From contig NZ_JAALXT010000007.1 in NCBI RefSeq assembly GCF_011634775.1, positions 434,001-498,000 of the forward strand: 64,000 nt of DNA, given 5' to 3'. This stretch comes from Thalassoroseus pseudoceratinae. Lineage in GTDB: Bacteria; Planctomycetota; Planctomycetia; Planctomycetales; Planctomycetaceae. Below the pieces are notes generated by a model. That model was not told the origin of the DNA and did no database searches. It saw only the letters and a program-made list of their open reading frames with translations. Made by a program: the position numbers and the translations under genes. Below, one piece after another: positions 43,986 through 53,739 of the stretch. Each line of letters opens with the position of its first letter. Within the stretch, counting starts at the first letter, position 1.

Positions 43986-45275
43986 ACCGCTCGACTTGTC
44001 CGCTTTCTTCCGAAGCGCGACAAACTTTGGTTTTGTGTCGCAGAGGATTTCCCAGATCGCCGACCGTTCTTCAAACGGGATTTGATCAAACGGTGGCGGG
44101 CAATCCGGGGTTGTCAGGATGTGAGCGAATCGCGTGGCCAAGCGTCCGCGAACTGGCCGAGGCAATCCCTTAAACGCTTGTGAATACACAAGATAGCTCA
44201 ACCGGTAGCGAAAGAGCCGGGTTTTGAGATCGAACTGACGCAGCGACCGACCCTGCGAATCTTTCGGTCCGCGATTTGAAAACTCTCGCGTGAAACTCGA
44301 TGTGCCCGACACAGCCGCCGTCAATGGGGCTTCGTCGATGAACAGCAGGTACCGCAGCAGATCGTCTTCCACGGTCGAACGGCGATTCAACCGAGATTCC
44401 ATGCCCGCACGGATCAGCAAATTCCAGCCGTGCATCTGATGATGAAACACCAGTTGGGCCACGATGTCGCTGTGCCGAGACGGATACGGCGAAGTGTCCA
44501 CCAAGGTGTCCAAGTCGGTCATGTTCATGCGGTCGATAGTGTTTTGGACCTCTCCAAAGACATTCCCACGATGTTCGGCATCGGCATGCTTTCCGGTCAC
44601 ATACCAACCGCCGAAGCGTTTGTGGAATTCGAGTTCGTGCGTGACGCGTGAGTACCCGCTGATCGGCTTGCCGATTTCGTCGGGACGGAACGATTTGATC
44701 ACCCCGCCCGGAACTTTCAACGTGGCGGAACCCGCATGGCAAGCAAGACAGCGTTGCTCGCGTCGGAAAACGAGTGACCGATCGGCGTCGTCCTTGGGTT
44801 GCGAAAGCGTGTAGAAGATGACGCCGCGTTTGGAGTCGACCGTGGCAATTTCCAACGACTCCGCCCCGGACACCCAGCCGACACTGACGTCGTCGTTAAA
44901 GTAAATCGCACGCGGTGTTTGCGGCGAGACGAGCCGGGGATTCAACGCCGTTTTCGTGAACACCAACATCTGCGAGGAAATCGGCACATCCAACGCATTC
45001 AGGAGTCCATCCAAGTATCCCCGTGAGGGGTGGGATTCGAGTGCAATCGCCTTGGCGTTGGCTTTGCTGTTCCACTGGGCGACTGCATCGTCGGTTGTCT
45101 CGGCGAAGTAGTCGATGACCGGCGTTCCGTAGGGCAGGGGATCGTTCAAGGCGATGTTTTGAGGCGGTTCCGCGTGGATCGCGACAGTCCTACCCAAAGC
45201 TGCCAGCACGACCAGCAATCCAGCGAAGGTAAAGACCCATTGGTTGAATCGGGGTGTTTCCGCTAAAATTCGCAT
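43929..45275 (-). CDS. Single-haem c-type protein of unknown function
   Basis: About 448 residues from the ATG of MRILAETP. A signal or anchor helix (WVFTFAGLLVVLAALG) is cut or retained near IHAEPP. One CxxCH site, CLACH, lies near residue 175, preceded by RSLVFRREQR. The rest has no recognised domain; motifs include YSRVTHELEFHKRFGGWYVTG and RHSDIVAQLVFHHQMHGWN, whose His residues could ligate haem or metal. The C-terminus is Lys/Ser-rich and overlaps the kinase gene on the other strand. It is upstream, divergently, of DsbD, which fits a role in periplasmic redox or cytochrome maturation, but this is inference. Confidence 0.75.
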   Translation of the reverse strand: MRILAETPRFNQWVFTFAGLLVVLAALGRTVAIHAEPPQNIALNDPLPYGTPVIDYFAETTDDAVAQWNSKANAKAIALESHPSRGYLDGLLNALDVPISSQMLVFTKTALNPRLVSPQTPRAIYFNDDVSVGWVSGAESLEIATVDSKRGVIFYTLSQPKDDADRSLVFRREQRCLACHAGSATLKVPGGVIKSFRPDEIGKPISGYSRVTHELEFHKRFGGWYVTGKHADAEHRGNVFGEVQNTIDRMNMTDLDTLVDTSPYPSRHSDIVAQLVFHHQMHGWNLLIRAGMESRLNRRSTVEDDLLRYLLFIDEAPLTAAVSGTSSFTREFSNRGPKDSQGRSLRQFDLKTRLFRYRLSYLVYSQAFKGLPRPVRGRLATRFAHILTTPDCPPPFDQIPFEERSAIWEILCDTKPKFVALRKKADKSSGSLDARREPNSKGAPKSKF

Positions 45276-45438
45276 GATGGGATTGTTCCATGACTGGCAG
45301 CTTGGGACAACTGTGGAATACTTCACAGACTCCTCACGTTGCCCTGACGAAGATACCCTTGGAGCAGACCCAATCCAACGGACGACGAGACTTCACGGTT
45401 GGGAGCACCCCGATCCGAAATCAACAAGGACTGAACTG

Positions 45439-48144
45439 ATGGGCCCGATAACTCAAGACCTGATTCGACGATTGCAACGCGCTGGCATTTTGCTGCTGGC
45501 TGTCGCACTCATTCTTCCCTTGAGCGGACCGTCGGTGTCGGCACAGGAAGATGGCGAATCGCTGCTGGACTTGTTCAACGCCGGCAACGACGACGGGCCT
45601 ATCAAACCGAAATCCAAGTCCAAAGCTGACGTAAGTTCGGCAATCAAACCGGTCAACGGGTCGGTTGATGACCTCAAAGCCGGTGATCAAGTCGTTCTGG
45701 AAGTGACGATCAACGTTCCGACGGGCGGGCACATTTATTCTCAGAACACCCCCAAAGGTGGCCCGACGATTTTCAAAGTCAGTGAGACCGTTGGACTGAA
45801 AGCCGTTGACGAGAAGTTCACACCGGATCACAAACCGAAACGGGAATTCAACGAGATCTTCGAAGGCGATGTCGAGGAGTTCCACAAGACAACAACGTTC
45901 TCTCGGAAGTACGAATACACCGGCGACGTGCCGACTGAAGACGTGAAATTGACGGGGGCCGTCGATTATCAAGTTTGTGTGGCGGGAAGTTGCCGACCGC
46001 TCAACAGTGAAATCGCCGTGACACTCGCGGGAGCCGCTCCCGTGGCAGGTAGCACAGGGCAGTTCGAGAACATCGTCAAGAAGACTGGTGCGGCGACCGT
46101 CTCCGTGAAGTTGTCGCCCACCGATGCAGCACCCGGCGATACGGTGACGCTGTCGGTGACGGTCAAAATGCCAGAGGACCGGCACACGTACTCCACGACG
46201 CAACCGCCCGGCAATGCGGCACAGGCGACGAAAATCGATGTCACCTCGGTCCGCAATCTCGAACCCAAATCAGACGAATTCACCGCCGATCGAAAGTTCG
46301 AGATCAAAACGATCGATCTTGGCTTCAAAGAGGCAAAACAAGAATCTTACGAAGACGAAGTGACTTGGTCGCGGACCTACACTGTGCAAGAGGCCGCCGG
46401 TGACGACGGTTTCGGAGTGATCGGCGAATACGATGGACAGGTTTGCAACGAGAGTTCATGCGTGCCGATCGGTCTGGAATTTAATTTGGGTTCGCTTGAC
46501 CCCGATGCCGCCGCGGTTGCTCCGACAACGATCACCAGCGAAGCCGACGAATCCAGCAAGACCGACGATTCCACCACTAGTGGTGCGGAACTCAAAGCGA
46601 AAGGATTAGTGTACTTCATTGGGTGGGCGGCGATCTCCGGCGCGTTGTCGCTGCTCACGCCATGTGTGTTCCCGATGATTCCGATCACCGTCAGCTTCTT
46701 CCTCAAACAAGCGGAGAAGGCACACCATCGCCCGGCGACTTTGGCGATGGTTTATAGCGGTTCCATCATGCTGACGTTCACGGTATTGGGGTTGCTCATT
46801 GCTGTCCTCTTCCGACCGGCGGCACTCAATGCGTTTGCGAACAGCGTGACGCTGAACGTGGTGCTCGGTTTGGTGCTGGTGTTCTTCGGCATCAGCATGT
46901 TGGGCTTCTTTGAACTGACCGTGCCATCGTGGTTGCTCACGTGGTCGTCAAACAAGGAATCCAAAGGCGGCATGGTCGGGACGGTGTTCATGGCGTTGAC
47001 CTTTACCCTCGTCTCGTTCACCTGCACATTCCCGGTGGCGGGGACGGTGTTGGTGTGGGCCTCCAAAGGCGATTATCTCTGGCCGATCATTGGGATGGTG
47101 GTGTTCTCCGGAGTGTTCTCTGCACCATTTTTCCTACTGGCACTCTTTCCGGCGTTTCTCAAGAGCATGCCCAAGAGTGGCGGTTGGATGACGAATGTCA
47201 AAGTCACGCTGGGATTGCTGGAAATCGGAGCGGCGTTGAAGTTCCTCAGCACCGCGGAACTCAGCTACCACACCCCGCCGACCATTTTCACGTTCGATAC
47301 CGTGATGATGGTCTGGTTCTTGGTGGCAGCTATGACGACGCTTTACATCTTGGGAATTGTGCGGTTCTCCTGTGATTCCGGCAGCAAAATGCTGACGATC
47401 CCCCGCATTCTGATCGCTATTCCGTTTTTGCTCGTGACATGGCGACTTGGCTACCTGATGGCCGATCCCGAAGCCGCCAGCAACGAGTTCGACAAGCAAG
47501 TCATCGCGTTCGCGCCTCCGCAATTCGGAAGTGAGGACGGTTCGGAACACACCGTGACCGACGATCCGGTCGCATCGGCAATTCTCGAAAATCTTCCCGG
47601 TCCGATGGTGATTCACGAAGGGCTCGTGCTGTCACCGAATTCGGAAGCGACCGAAGCACTTACCAAGACGCTCGGTCCGCACACCTTCCACGATGGTTTG
47701 GTATATTCCTTGGATTTCGATACTGCCGTTGCCTATGCGAAACAAACCGGGCGATCGCTGTTCTTGGATTTCACCGGCGTCAATTGCGTGAATTGTCGGT
47801 TGATGGAAAAACGCATGGCCGAACCGCAGAATCGCGATTTACTCAATGAGTTCGTCCGCGTGCAACTTTATACCGACAATGTTCCCGGCATCGCCGACGC
47901 CGATCGCAAGAACGAAATTTTGGAGCAGAATCGCAAGCTGCAAAACGATTGGTTCGGTGATGTGTCGTTGCCGGCGTATGCGGTCGTCACACCGAATGGC
48001 GAAACGATTCTCTCCAAATACACTGGGCTGGAACGCGAGAAAGGCGACTTCGCGAACTTCCTCGACGAAGGTCTGACGAAATGGCGAAATCAAGCCGATT
48101 CCGACGTTCAAACCGCCAGCGCAAAAGCGGATTCGCCCCGTTAA
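45439..48144 (+). CDS. dsbD: Thiol:disulfide interchange protein DsbD, doubled alpha domain
   Basis: About 901 residues from the ATG with AAGGA eight bases upstream; a longer frame upstream is unlikely. After a signal peptide come two DsbD-alpha-like domains, each with a Cys pair (VCVAGSC and VCNESSC), then an eight-helix CcdA-like membrane domain with Cys in LLTPCVFPM and SFTCTFPVAG, and a C-terminal thioredoxin domain with NCVNCRLM. DsbD moves electrons from cytoplasmic thioredoxin to periplasmic thiols and supports cytochrome c maturation. Most DsbD proteins have one alpha domain; here there are two. Confidence 0.94.
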   Translation: MGPITQDLIRRLQRAGILLLAVALILPLSGPSVSAQEDGESLLDLFNAGNDDGPIKPKSKSKADVSSAIKPVNGSVDDLKAGDQVVLEVTINVPTGGHIYSQNTPKGGPTIFKVSETVGLKAVDEKFTPDHKPKREFNEIFEGDVEEFHKTTTFSRKYEYTGDVPTEDVKLTGAVDYQVCVAGSCRPLNSEIAVTLAGAAPVAGSTGQFENIVKKTGAATVSVKLSPTDAAPGDTVTLSVTVKMPEDRHTYSTTQPPGNAAQATKIDVTSVRNLEPKSDEFTADRKFEIKTIDLGFKEAKQESYEDEVTWSRTYTVQEAAGDDGFGVIGEYDGQVCNESSCVPIGLEFNLGSLDPDAAAVAPTTITSEADESSKTDDSTTSGAELKAKGLVYFIGWAAISGALSLLTPCVFPMIPITVSFFLKQAEKAHHRPATLAMVYSGSIMLTFTVLGLLIAVLFRPAALNAFANSVTLNVVLGLVLVFFGISMLGFFELTVPSWLLTWSSNKESKGGMVGTVFMALTFTLVSFTCTFPVAGTVLVWASKGDYLWPIIGMVVFSGVFSAPFFLLALFPAFLKSMPKSGGWMTNVKVTLGLLEIGAALKFLSTAELSYHTPPTIFTFDTVMMVWFLVAAMTTLYILGIVRFSCDSGSKMLTIPRILIAIPFLLVTWRLGYLMADPEAASNEFDKQVIAFAPPQFGSEDGSEHTVTDDPVASAILENLPGPMVIHEGLVLSPNSEATEALTKTLGPHTFHDGLVYSLDFDTAVAYAKQTGRSLFLDFTGVNCVNCRLMEKRMAEPQNRDLLNEFVRVQLYTDNVPGIADADRKNEILEQNRKLQNDWFGDVSLPAYAVVTPNGETILSKYTGLEREKGDFANFLDEGLTKWRNQADSDVQTASAKADSPR

Positions 48145-48290
48145 GGCGGCGGTTGAGACTGGTCTTCATCAATTCTTGATCATCAGCAAGCCGGAAAAAT
48201 TCGGAGGGTACACTGCCGAGGCAACGGGGGACGCTTTATGATGATGGCTCATACCATCATTTGTTTCCTATTGTCTCGGTCGTATCTGTG

Positions 48291-50558
48291 ATGCTGCGTG
48301 CTCTTGGATTGTGCCTGGTTTTCGTTCTGACTGAAACGCCGATCGGTTTCGCCTTCGATGACCCCGCTCTGGTGCCCGGTTCGGCTGTGGTCGAACACGT
48401 GGGTTTCGGTTCGGAGAATCTCTTCAAAGTCGGTCGTTGGACGCCGATCACGGTGCGGTTGGAGACCACGCGGGCTTGTGAAGTCACGCTGGTTGTCGAG
48501 TCGCCCGATCCCGATGGCAACCTGACCATTCTTCCCAGCGAACCGATCCCGCTGGATCGCGACGGCGAGCATGTGCTCACCACACGGTTTCGGCCGGGCC
48601 GACTCGACACACCGCTGACCGTGCGGGTGGAATTGAGTCGCGACTCGGAAGCCTCAGAATCCGTGGTGGCGAAAAGTCTCGGTGGAACCCTGCCGGCGTT
48701 GGAGCAGTCCGAGTTCTTGGTGGGTGTGGTCGGTGGGCCTTGGCAATTCACGGAAGACGCGGGTTCGCCACCGATTCGGTATATCCCGCTCATCTCCGAA
48801 GACGCCGCCGCTCCGCCGGAGCAAAGCGACTTGTACGAATCGCTCGATGCGATTTTGATCGTTTCAGAATCTCAAGATCTCGGCGAAAAACCGACCGCCG
48901 CCATTGCGGAATGGGTCCGGCATGGCGGGCATCTTTGCGTCGCGATTGGCGAGGAATCGGATGCGTTCCGGAACAGTCCGTTGGGAAAAATACTCGCTTC
49001 GGACGATCCGTCTTCCGGTGTGTTACCGACGTTCGAGACGACGCAAATCCGTGATTTGCAAGGGTTGGAATCGTACACCAGCAAGCAATCGCCGTTGGAA
49101 GTTCGGCGGCCGTTTCCGATCGGTGTGCGGTTCGATTCGCCGGAAGATCACTCAGAAACCGGCGGCGGTCGGACGGTTGTTTCGGCACTCTCCGGTCCGC
49201 TCGTGATCCAAGTGCCGATGGGATTCGGTCTCGTCACGGCCATCGGGACCGATCTGAACCGTGCGCCACTCGCCGATTGGAAACCCTTGCCGTTCCTGAT
49301 GCGGAAATTGTTCGTGGGTATCTCCGACGAGTCCTCTGCCGCTGCGGGGGGAACGGGTCGATTGGCGAGCACCGGAATCACGGATCTCGCCTCGCAAATT
49401 CACGCAACACAGGCGGACTTCCCCTCCATCACGCGAGGTAGTCTGTGGGCGATTCTCGGTTTGATGTTGCTGTATTTGCTGATCGTTGGTCCGCTGGATT
49501 ATTTCCTTGTGCATCGGGTGTTGAAGCGGCCGCAACTGACGTGGATCACGTTGCCCATGTGGATTCTGGCAGCGACTGTGTTTGCGGTTTGGTTGGCTGG
49601 TGTCGACAACGGATCGGAATTACTGACGAATCAGCTCGACCTTATCGACATCGATGGGGACACCAATGCGGTGCGGACGCAGTCTTGGTGTACCGTCTAC
49701 TCACCCGAAGCCCGACGCTACCGCTTGTCGGCCGAACCGATGGAATGGGCCGGATCGGGAAGCAAAGCCACCACGAATGGCACTCGGCTGAGTTGGTCCG
49801 CTGCGCCCGAGAATGCCTTCGGCGGGTTGTATCGGCAGGCGGGTGTGCGAGCCGGGCAACCGAGCTATCATTTTGCCGATTCCGCGACTGGCTTGGAAGA
49901 TTACCCGATTTTGCTCTGGTCGACCGGAAGTTTCGCCGCGGAATGGCACGCAGAGAATGCAGCCGAGTCGAGTCCGTTGGTGGAGAGCGAGTTGGTTCAC
50001 ATCGGCGGCGGTCGTTTGCAAGGAAGTTTCACGCATCATCTGCCGGTCGCCATCGAGGATTGGTTGCTCGCGTATGATCGGCGGGTGTATCGGCAGATCG
50101 TCGATCGAAACACGGGCGAGATTGCCCCGTTGTCGCCCGATCGGAGTTGGCCCGCGTCGGCCGCTGTTTGGTCGCAGGTTTCGCAGCGGGATTTGACGGG
50201 CTTCCTGACCGGCGAAGTCACCGTCACGGAAACCGACCGCACGACGGGGCAAACCGATTTTCGGCAAGATCGTTCGCTGTACCGTCCGCTCGACAAACCA
50301 CACCCGCAAGCCGAGGCCGAAATCCTCCGCGTGATGACGTTCTTCTCCCAACTTGGCGGTGCGAAGTATACGTCATTGCAAAACAGTTCGTTGCGGCAAC
50401 TCGATCTGACGGATTTGCTCCACAACAACCGGGCCATTTTGTTCGGTCGCGTCAAAACCCCGGCGACGGAATTCCAAATCGACGACCACACCCCGAAACA
50501 GGCTCGACAGGAAACGTTCGTGCGAATCGTGCTTCCGGTTCGGCAGGGCAAGCAGTGA
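48291..50558 (+). CDS. Large membrane protein, function unknown
   Basis: About 755 residues from the ATG of MLRALGLC; the frame also allows a TTG ten codons earlier. A signal peptide (RALGLCLVFVLTETPIGFA) leads to a beta-rich region (ENLFKVGRWTPITVRLE), then a Rossmann-like segment (YESLDAILIVSESQDL, IAEWVRHGGHLCVAIG) like those in BatA/DUF4159-type proteins. Two membrane helices follow near residues 385-445 (LWAILGLMLLYLLIVGPLDYF and LTWITLPMWILAATVFAVWL). The C-terminal part is beta-rich. It probably works in the envelope, downstream of DsbD and upstream of the convergent SH3b gene. Confidence 0.8.
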   Translation: MLRALGLCLVFVLTETPIGFAFDDPALVPGSAVVEHVGFGSENLFKVGRWTPITVRLETTRACEVTLVVESPDPDGNLTILPSEPIPLDRDGEHVLTTRFRPGRLDTPLTVRVELSRDSEASESVVAKSLGGTLPALEQSEFLVGVVGGPWQFTEDAGSPPIRYIPLISEDAAAPPEQSDLYESLDAILIVSESQDLGEKPTAAIAEWVRHGGHLCVAIGEESDAFRNSPLGKILASDDPSSGVLPTFETTQIRDLQGLESYTSKQSPLEVRRPFPIGVRFDSPEDHSETGGGRTVVSALSGPLVIQVPMGFGLVTAIGTDLNRAPLADWKPLPFLMRKLFVGISDESSAAAGGTGRLASTGITDLASQIHATQADFPSITRGSLWAILGLMLLYLLIVGPLDYFLVHRVLKRPQLTWITLPMWILAATVFAVWLAGVDNGSELLTNQLDLIDIDGDTNAVRTQSWCTVYSPEARRYRLSAEPMEWAGSGSKATTNGTRLSWSAAPENAFGGLYRQAGVRAGQPSYHFADSATGLEDYPILLWSTGSFAAEWHAENAAESSPLVESELVHIGGGRLQGSFTHHLPVAIEDWLLAYDRRVYRQIVDRNTGEIAPLSPDRSWPASAAVWSQVSQRDLTGFLTGEVTVTETDRTTGQTDFRQDRSLYRPLDKPHPQAEAEILRVMTFFSQLGGAKYTSLQNSSLRQLDLTDLLHNNRAILFGRVKTPATEFQIDDHTPKQARQETFVRIVLPVRQGKQ

Positions 50559-50590
50559 CGGGTTCTTTACTGCTTACCCATTGAACGAAA

Positions 50591-52207
50591 TCACGGTGCC
50601 AACCGGACTGGGGTGAGTTTCTCCACGATGATGAGGTCGGTTCGCAGGTCATCACGGTAGAATCGTTTGCCGTGTAAACCGTACGCGTGGCCGACGAAGC
50701 GATCGAGATTCATCCCCGGCGTTGCTTGAAGATATGCCAACACGCGGCCTTTCGGTGTGATCAATACGTGTCGTGGGAAGTTTTGCAGCACCGCTGGTGT
50801 TCGCTGCACAATGCCGGCACCGTCGAATTGTGGAGCGTCGGTCGGTCCTGGGTTCGGAACCGGATTCGGATTCGGCCCTGGCGCGGGATTCGGCACCGGT
50901 CGGCTCGGTTGCGGTGATGGGGGTGGCGTTGGTCGATCGGCCTTTTCGTCGGCTGATCCACTCGGCATCCAACCCTGGGCATCCGGCGTTTTGTCCTTCG
51001 GAGTGCCTTGCGATGATGCGGGGCTCGGCGGGGCCGGGTTTGATGGCGGTTGTGCAAACGGATCCCGAGATTCCGACGATTCAGCCGGTGCCTCCGGTTT
51101 CATTTCGAGCGTCGGCAGGGTTTCGCTGAGCGGTTTCTCACCGCCGTTCTTCTTCTGGAGCGAAAGCAACTCCGCGTCTCGTTTGCGGGTCTCGCTGGTG
51201 AGTTTCATCAGGTTATCGTATTCGGATTTGATTTCCTCATACCGTTCCAACGCCTCGAATCGCAATTCGATTTGGCTGGCAATCGCGGGCATGACCGCGT
51301 GTTTTTTCAGTTGCCGATAACTTTCGGTGAGCTGATCGAACTGCCAATCTTTCGTGGGGCGGTCGACCATGTTTCGGAATTCGTCATCGAGTCGTTGCAG
51401 CTCCGCTTTCTGAGCCAACTTTTCTTGCAGATCGGGTCCGTTACGGCGGATTCCGTCCTCGGGACTGTCGAGCGTTTCCGTTTGGAATGGTTCACCAACG
51501 GGCGCCGGCCCCGCGTTGGCATCTCGAGGCATCAACCGATCCGGCGAATTGGCGACCCGTTCCGGTTGCGGATTCGGATTGGTGGGTCCGGTGGGTTGAG
51601 TCGGTTCGCGGCGAGCATTGGACGGCGTCATAAACGGATTGCGATCCTGCTCGTTGCGGACGATTTCATTCGCCGCCGATACATCCTGACCGGCAATCCA
51701 TCGGTACTCACCCTTGGGCGGTTGAATCTTGAACAACGCCAACGGACCTTGTTCGGATTCGACGGTTTTCTTCTCGATGATGTCGACGACATCCCCCTTC
51801 GAGAGTCGAACTTGTTCGACGTTGCGGGTTTCGTCACCGAAACTACTGCCGACCCGCACGACGACGTTGTCCGCAGTGACTTGGCCTTTCTTCGGTCCGG
51901 TCTGGCGGACGTATTCGGCTCGAATCCAACTGAAGCTGCCCGTTGGAGGAGCCACCATGAACCAACCGCCGGGGTCGTGACGATGAATCGTCACCTTGAC
52001 ACCGCGGGCTAGCCGTTCCGTGGGATAATACGATTTCCCAGGACCGCTCCGGACGTAAGCCCCCTCGACCCGCACGACAGCCGCATACGGAAATTTCTGG
52101 GCCGCATCGGCGGTTTGTGCCGTTGCCGAAACCGTCAGCAATCCCACGAAGGAAATCGCAATCCAGCCTCGAATTGGGTTCGTCGATGGAGTTGGAAAGG
52201 TCGCCAT
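50591..52207 (-). CDS. SH3b-domain exported protein with Pro-rich linker
   Basis: About 538 residues; the ATG has a full AAGGAGGT six bases upstream, so 14 earlier codons are excluded. A signal peptide ends near TADAA. Two SH3b-like domains follow (VRVEGAYVRSGPGKSYYP and NVVVRVGSSFGDETRNV segments). A helical stretch (LAQKAELQRLDDEFRNM, RFEALERYEEIKSEYDNLMK) leads to a long Pro/Asn-rich linker. The last 90 residues form a small beta domain with RHVLITPKGRVLAYLQ. SH3b domains often bind cell-wall or ligand peptides. Whether this protein does is unknown. Confidence 0.85.
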   Translation of the reverse strand: MATFPTPSTNPIRGWIAISFVGLLTVSATAQTADAAQKFPYAAVVRVEGAYVRSGPGKSYYPTERLARGVKVTIHRHDPGGWFMVAPPTGSFSWIRAEYVRQTGPKKGQVTADNVVVRVGSSFGDETRNVEQVRLSKGDVVDIIEKKTVESEQGPLALFKIQPPKGEYRWIAGQDVSAANEIVRNEQDRNPFMTPSNARREPTQPTGPTNPNPQPERVANSPDRLMPRDANAGPAPVGEPFQTETLDSPEDGIRRNGPDLQEKLAQKAELQRLDDEFRNMVDRPTKDWQFDQLTESYRQLKKHAVMPAIASQIELRFEALERYEEIKSEYDNLMKLTSETRKRDAELLSLQKKNGGEKPLSETLPTLEMKPEAPAESSESRDPFAQPPSNPAPPSPASSQGTPKDKTPDAQGWMPSGSADEKADRPTPPPSPQPSRPVPNPAPGPNPNPVPNPGPTDAPQFDGAGIVQRTPAVLQNFPRHVLITPKGRVLAYLQATPGMNLDRFVGHAYGLHGKRFYRDDLRTDLIIVEKLTPVRLAP

Positions 52208-52213
52208 TGTCGC

Positions 52214-52221
52214 ACCTCCTT
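52214..52221 (-). promoter_or_regulatory. Strong ribosome binding site AAGGAGGT
   Basis: A complete anti-16S match six bases before the SH3b gene ATG. It settles the start against an in-frame upstream ATG. Confidence 0.8.
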
Positions 52222-52501
52222 GTGGACCGGCAGATACACCCGCAATCAAAATGACTCATGCTCGGATAGTGAACGCTCGCAAAACGCTCGCGTCCAACCG
52301 ACCGAATGCGGGCGGTGTCATAGCGGATTTCATGATTTCTCTCAAGATCGGCCTCGCCACAGACCGCAAGAAATCACCTGCGGCTTTGCGACGGTCTGCC
52401 AAAGCGTTCATAATGACGCCGACGTGCCAGATTCGACGGTTCTTAGCGGGCGAAACATCAACGACGTTCTCAACGGGCCGTGATGAGTTCGAGGAATTCT
52501 C

Positions 52502-52849
52502 GTGAAGATTAGCTGCCATTGCGGCAAGAAGATTCTTGATGCGACAGACGCACTGCCGCACAAGGCTTATCTGATTCCCGATCAGGTTTGGTTCGAGGTT
52601 TACGATTCGCTCGACGAACACGTGGTGGATTCCGTTTCGGAAGGCACTCTCGACAACGAAGACGCAAAAATGCGGATGCGGCAAATCATCTCATCACGAG
52701 CCCGACTGATGTGGCAATGTGGTTCGTGTGGCCGACTTTACATCGACGACAATGCGGGCAGACTCCAATGTTTCGTTCCAGCGAATCCCGAGACCAGCCA
52801 ACGGGTTTTGTCTGGATCAAATCCGAAATCGAGACCAACAATAGATTAG
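52502..52849 (+). CDS. Small Cys-rich (zinc-ribbon-like) protein
   Basis: 115 residues with a GTG start. Two Cys clusters, CHCGKK at residues 5-10 and MWQCGSCGRLY near residue 72, could bind one zinc. Between them is a helical stretch (DNEDAKMRMRQIISSRARL) and a strand segment with VWFEVYDSLDEHVVD. I do not recognise a named family. It lies 12 bases before the Ldh-like gene on the same strand, so they probably form one unit. Confidence 0.7.
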   Translation: MKISCHCGKKILDATDALPHKAYLIPDQVWFEVYDSLDEHVVDSVSEGTLDNEDAKMRMRQIISSRARLMWQCGSCGRLYIDDNAGRLQCFVPANPETSQRVLSGSNPKSRPTID

Positions 52850-52861
52850 AAGAGTGGTGTC

Positions 52862-53722
52862 ATGTCCTTTGCAGTTGCGGGTTTGCGGCAGTTTGTGATC
52901 GATGTTCTGGACAAGAAAAGTGTCTTCGAACGGGATGCGGCCATCGTCGCGGATTGTTGGGTGGCGGCCGATTTGGCGGGAACTCCGGAACTGGGCACGC
53001 GGTTGCTGCCAGACGCGGTCGAGGCCATTAACACCGCCAGCATCGATCCGCGAGCGCAGATCCTCACACTGACTGAGACACCCGCCGTCGCACTCCTCGA
53101 TGGCAGCACCGGACTTGGCCCCGTCGCGGCTACACGGGCAATCGAATTGGCCATCGAGAAAGCCAAGCAGGTCGGCACTGGCACCGTCGTGGTGAAGAAC
53201 AGCCGACCGGTCGGGAATCTAAGTGTGTATGCCCGCAAGTTAGCCGACGCGGGTTTGATCGGTCAGATCATCACGGCCGGTGGACCAGCGAAACATGCGT
53301 TGACGGACGGTTCCAAACCCATTGCCTCCGCCGGGAGAGTCGCCCGCAGTTTGCCAATCTCCGACGGTTCACCGCTCATCGTACGGGACATGCTGGCTCC
53401 GCCGCACACCGGTTTGGCCTTCGTTTTGGACATGCTGACCGGCCCACTCAGCGGCCGCAAACCGCCCATTTTGAAGAAACGCGACCCCCAAATTGAAGGC
53501 GACGAGCACTTCGTCTACGCTATCGACCCCGAGCAACTCATCGGCCGCGAAACCTTCGACAAACGCATGGTTATGGTGATGCAAGAACTCGAAGACGCCG
53601 ACCGCGAGCATCTCCAACCCGCCGAATCCACAGCCGAAACGATCGAACTGACAGCCGAACACCAAGCAGAATTGGAAGCCGTCGGAAAGACCGTCGGCGT
53701 CCCAGTGCCATGGGAGTCGTGA
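52862..53722 (+). CDS. Ldh-family oxidoreductase-like protein lacking catalytic residues
   Basis: 286 residues, shorter than the usual 330-360. The fold of the malate/L-lactate/L-sulfolactate dehydrogenase family (PF02615) is visible: FVIDVLDKKSV, AAIVADCWVAADLAGTPELGT, VVKNSRPVGNLSVYA, and later DMLAPPHTGLAFVLDMLTGPLSG. The catalytic His normally in NSNHFG is absent: the site reads NSRPVG. The N-terminal GHESHG-type His residues are also missing (AGTPELGT). So dehydrogenase activity is unlikely. It may have been reused as a binding or structural protein. It follows the Cys-rich gene closely. Confidence 0.82.
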   Translation: MSFAVAGLRQFVIDVLDKKSVFERDAAIVADCWVAADLAGTPELGTRLLPDAVEAINTASIDPRAQILTLTETPAVALLDGSTGLGPVAATRAIELAIEKAKQVGTGTVVVKNSRPVGNLSVYARKLADAGLIGQIITAGGPAKHALTDGSKPIASAGRVARSLPISDGSPLIVRDMLAPPHTGLAFVLDMLTGPLSGRKPPILKKRDPQIEGDEHFVYAIDPEQLIGRETFDKRMVMVMQELEDADREHLQPAESTAETIELTAEHQAELEAVGKTVGVPVPWES

Positions 53723-53739
53723 GCTGCCAAAATCGTTCG

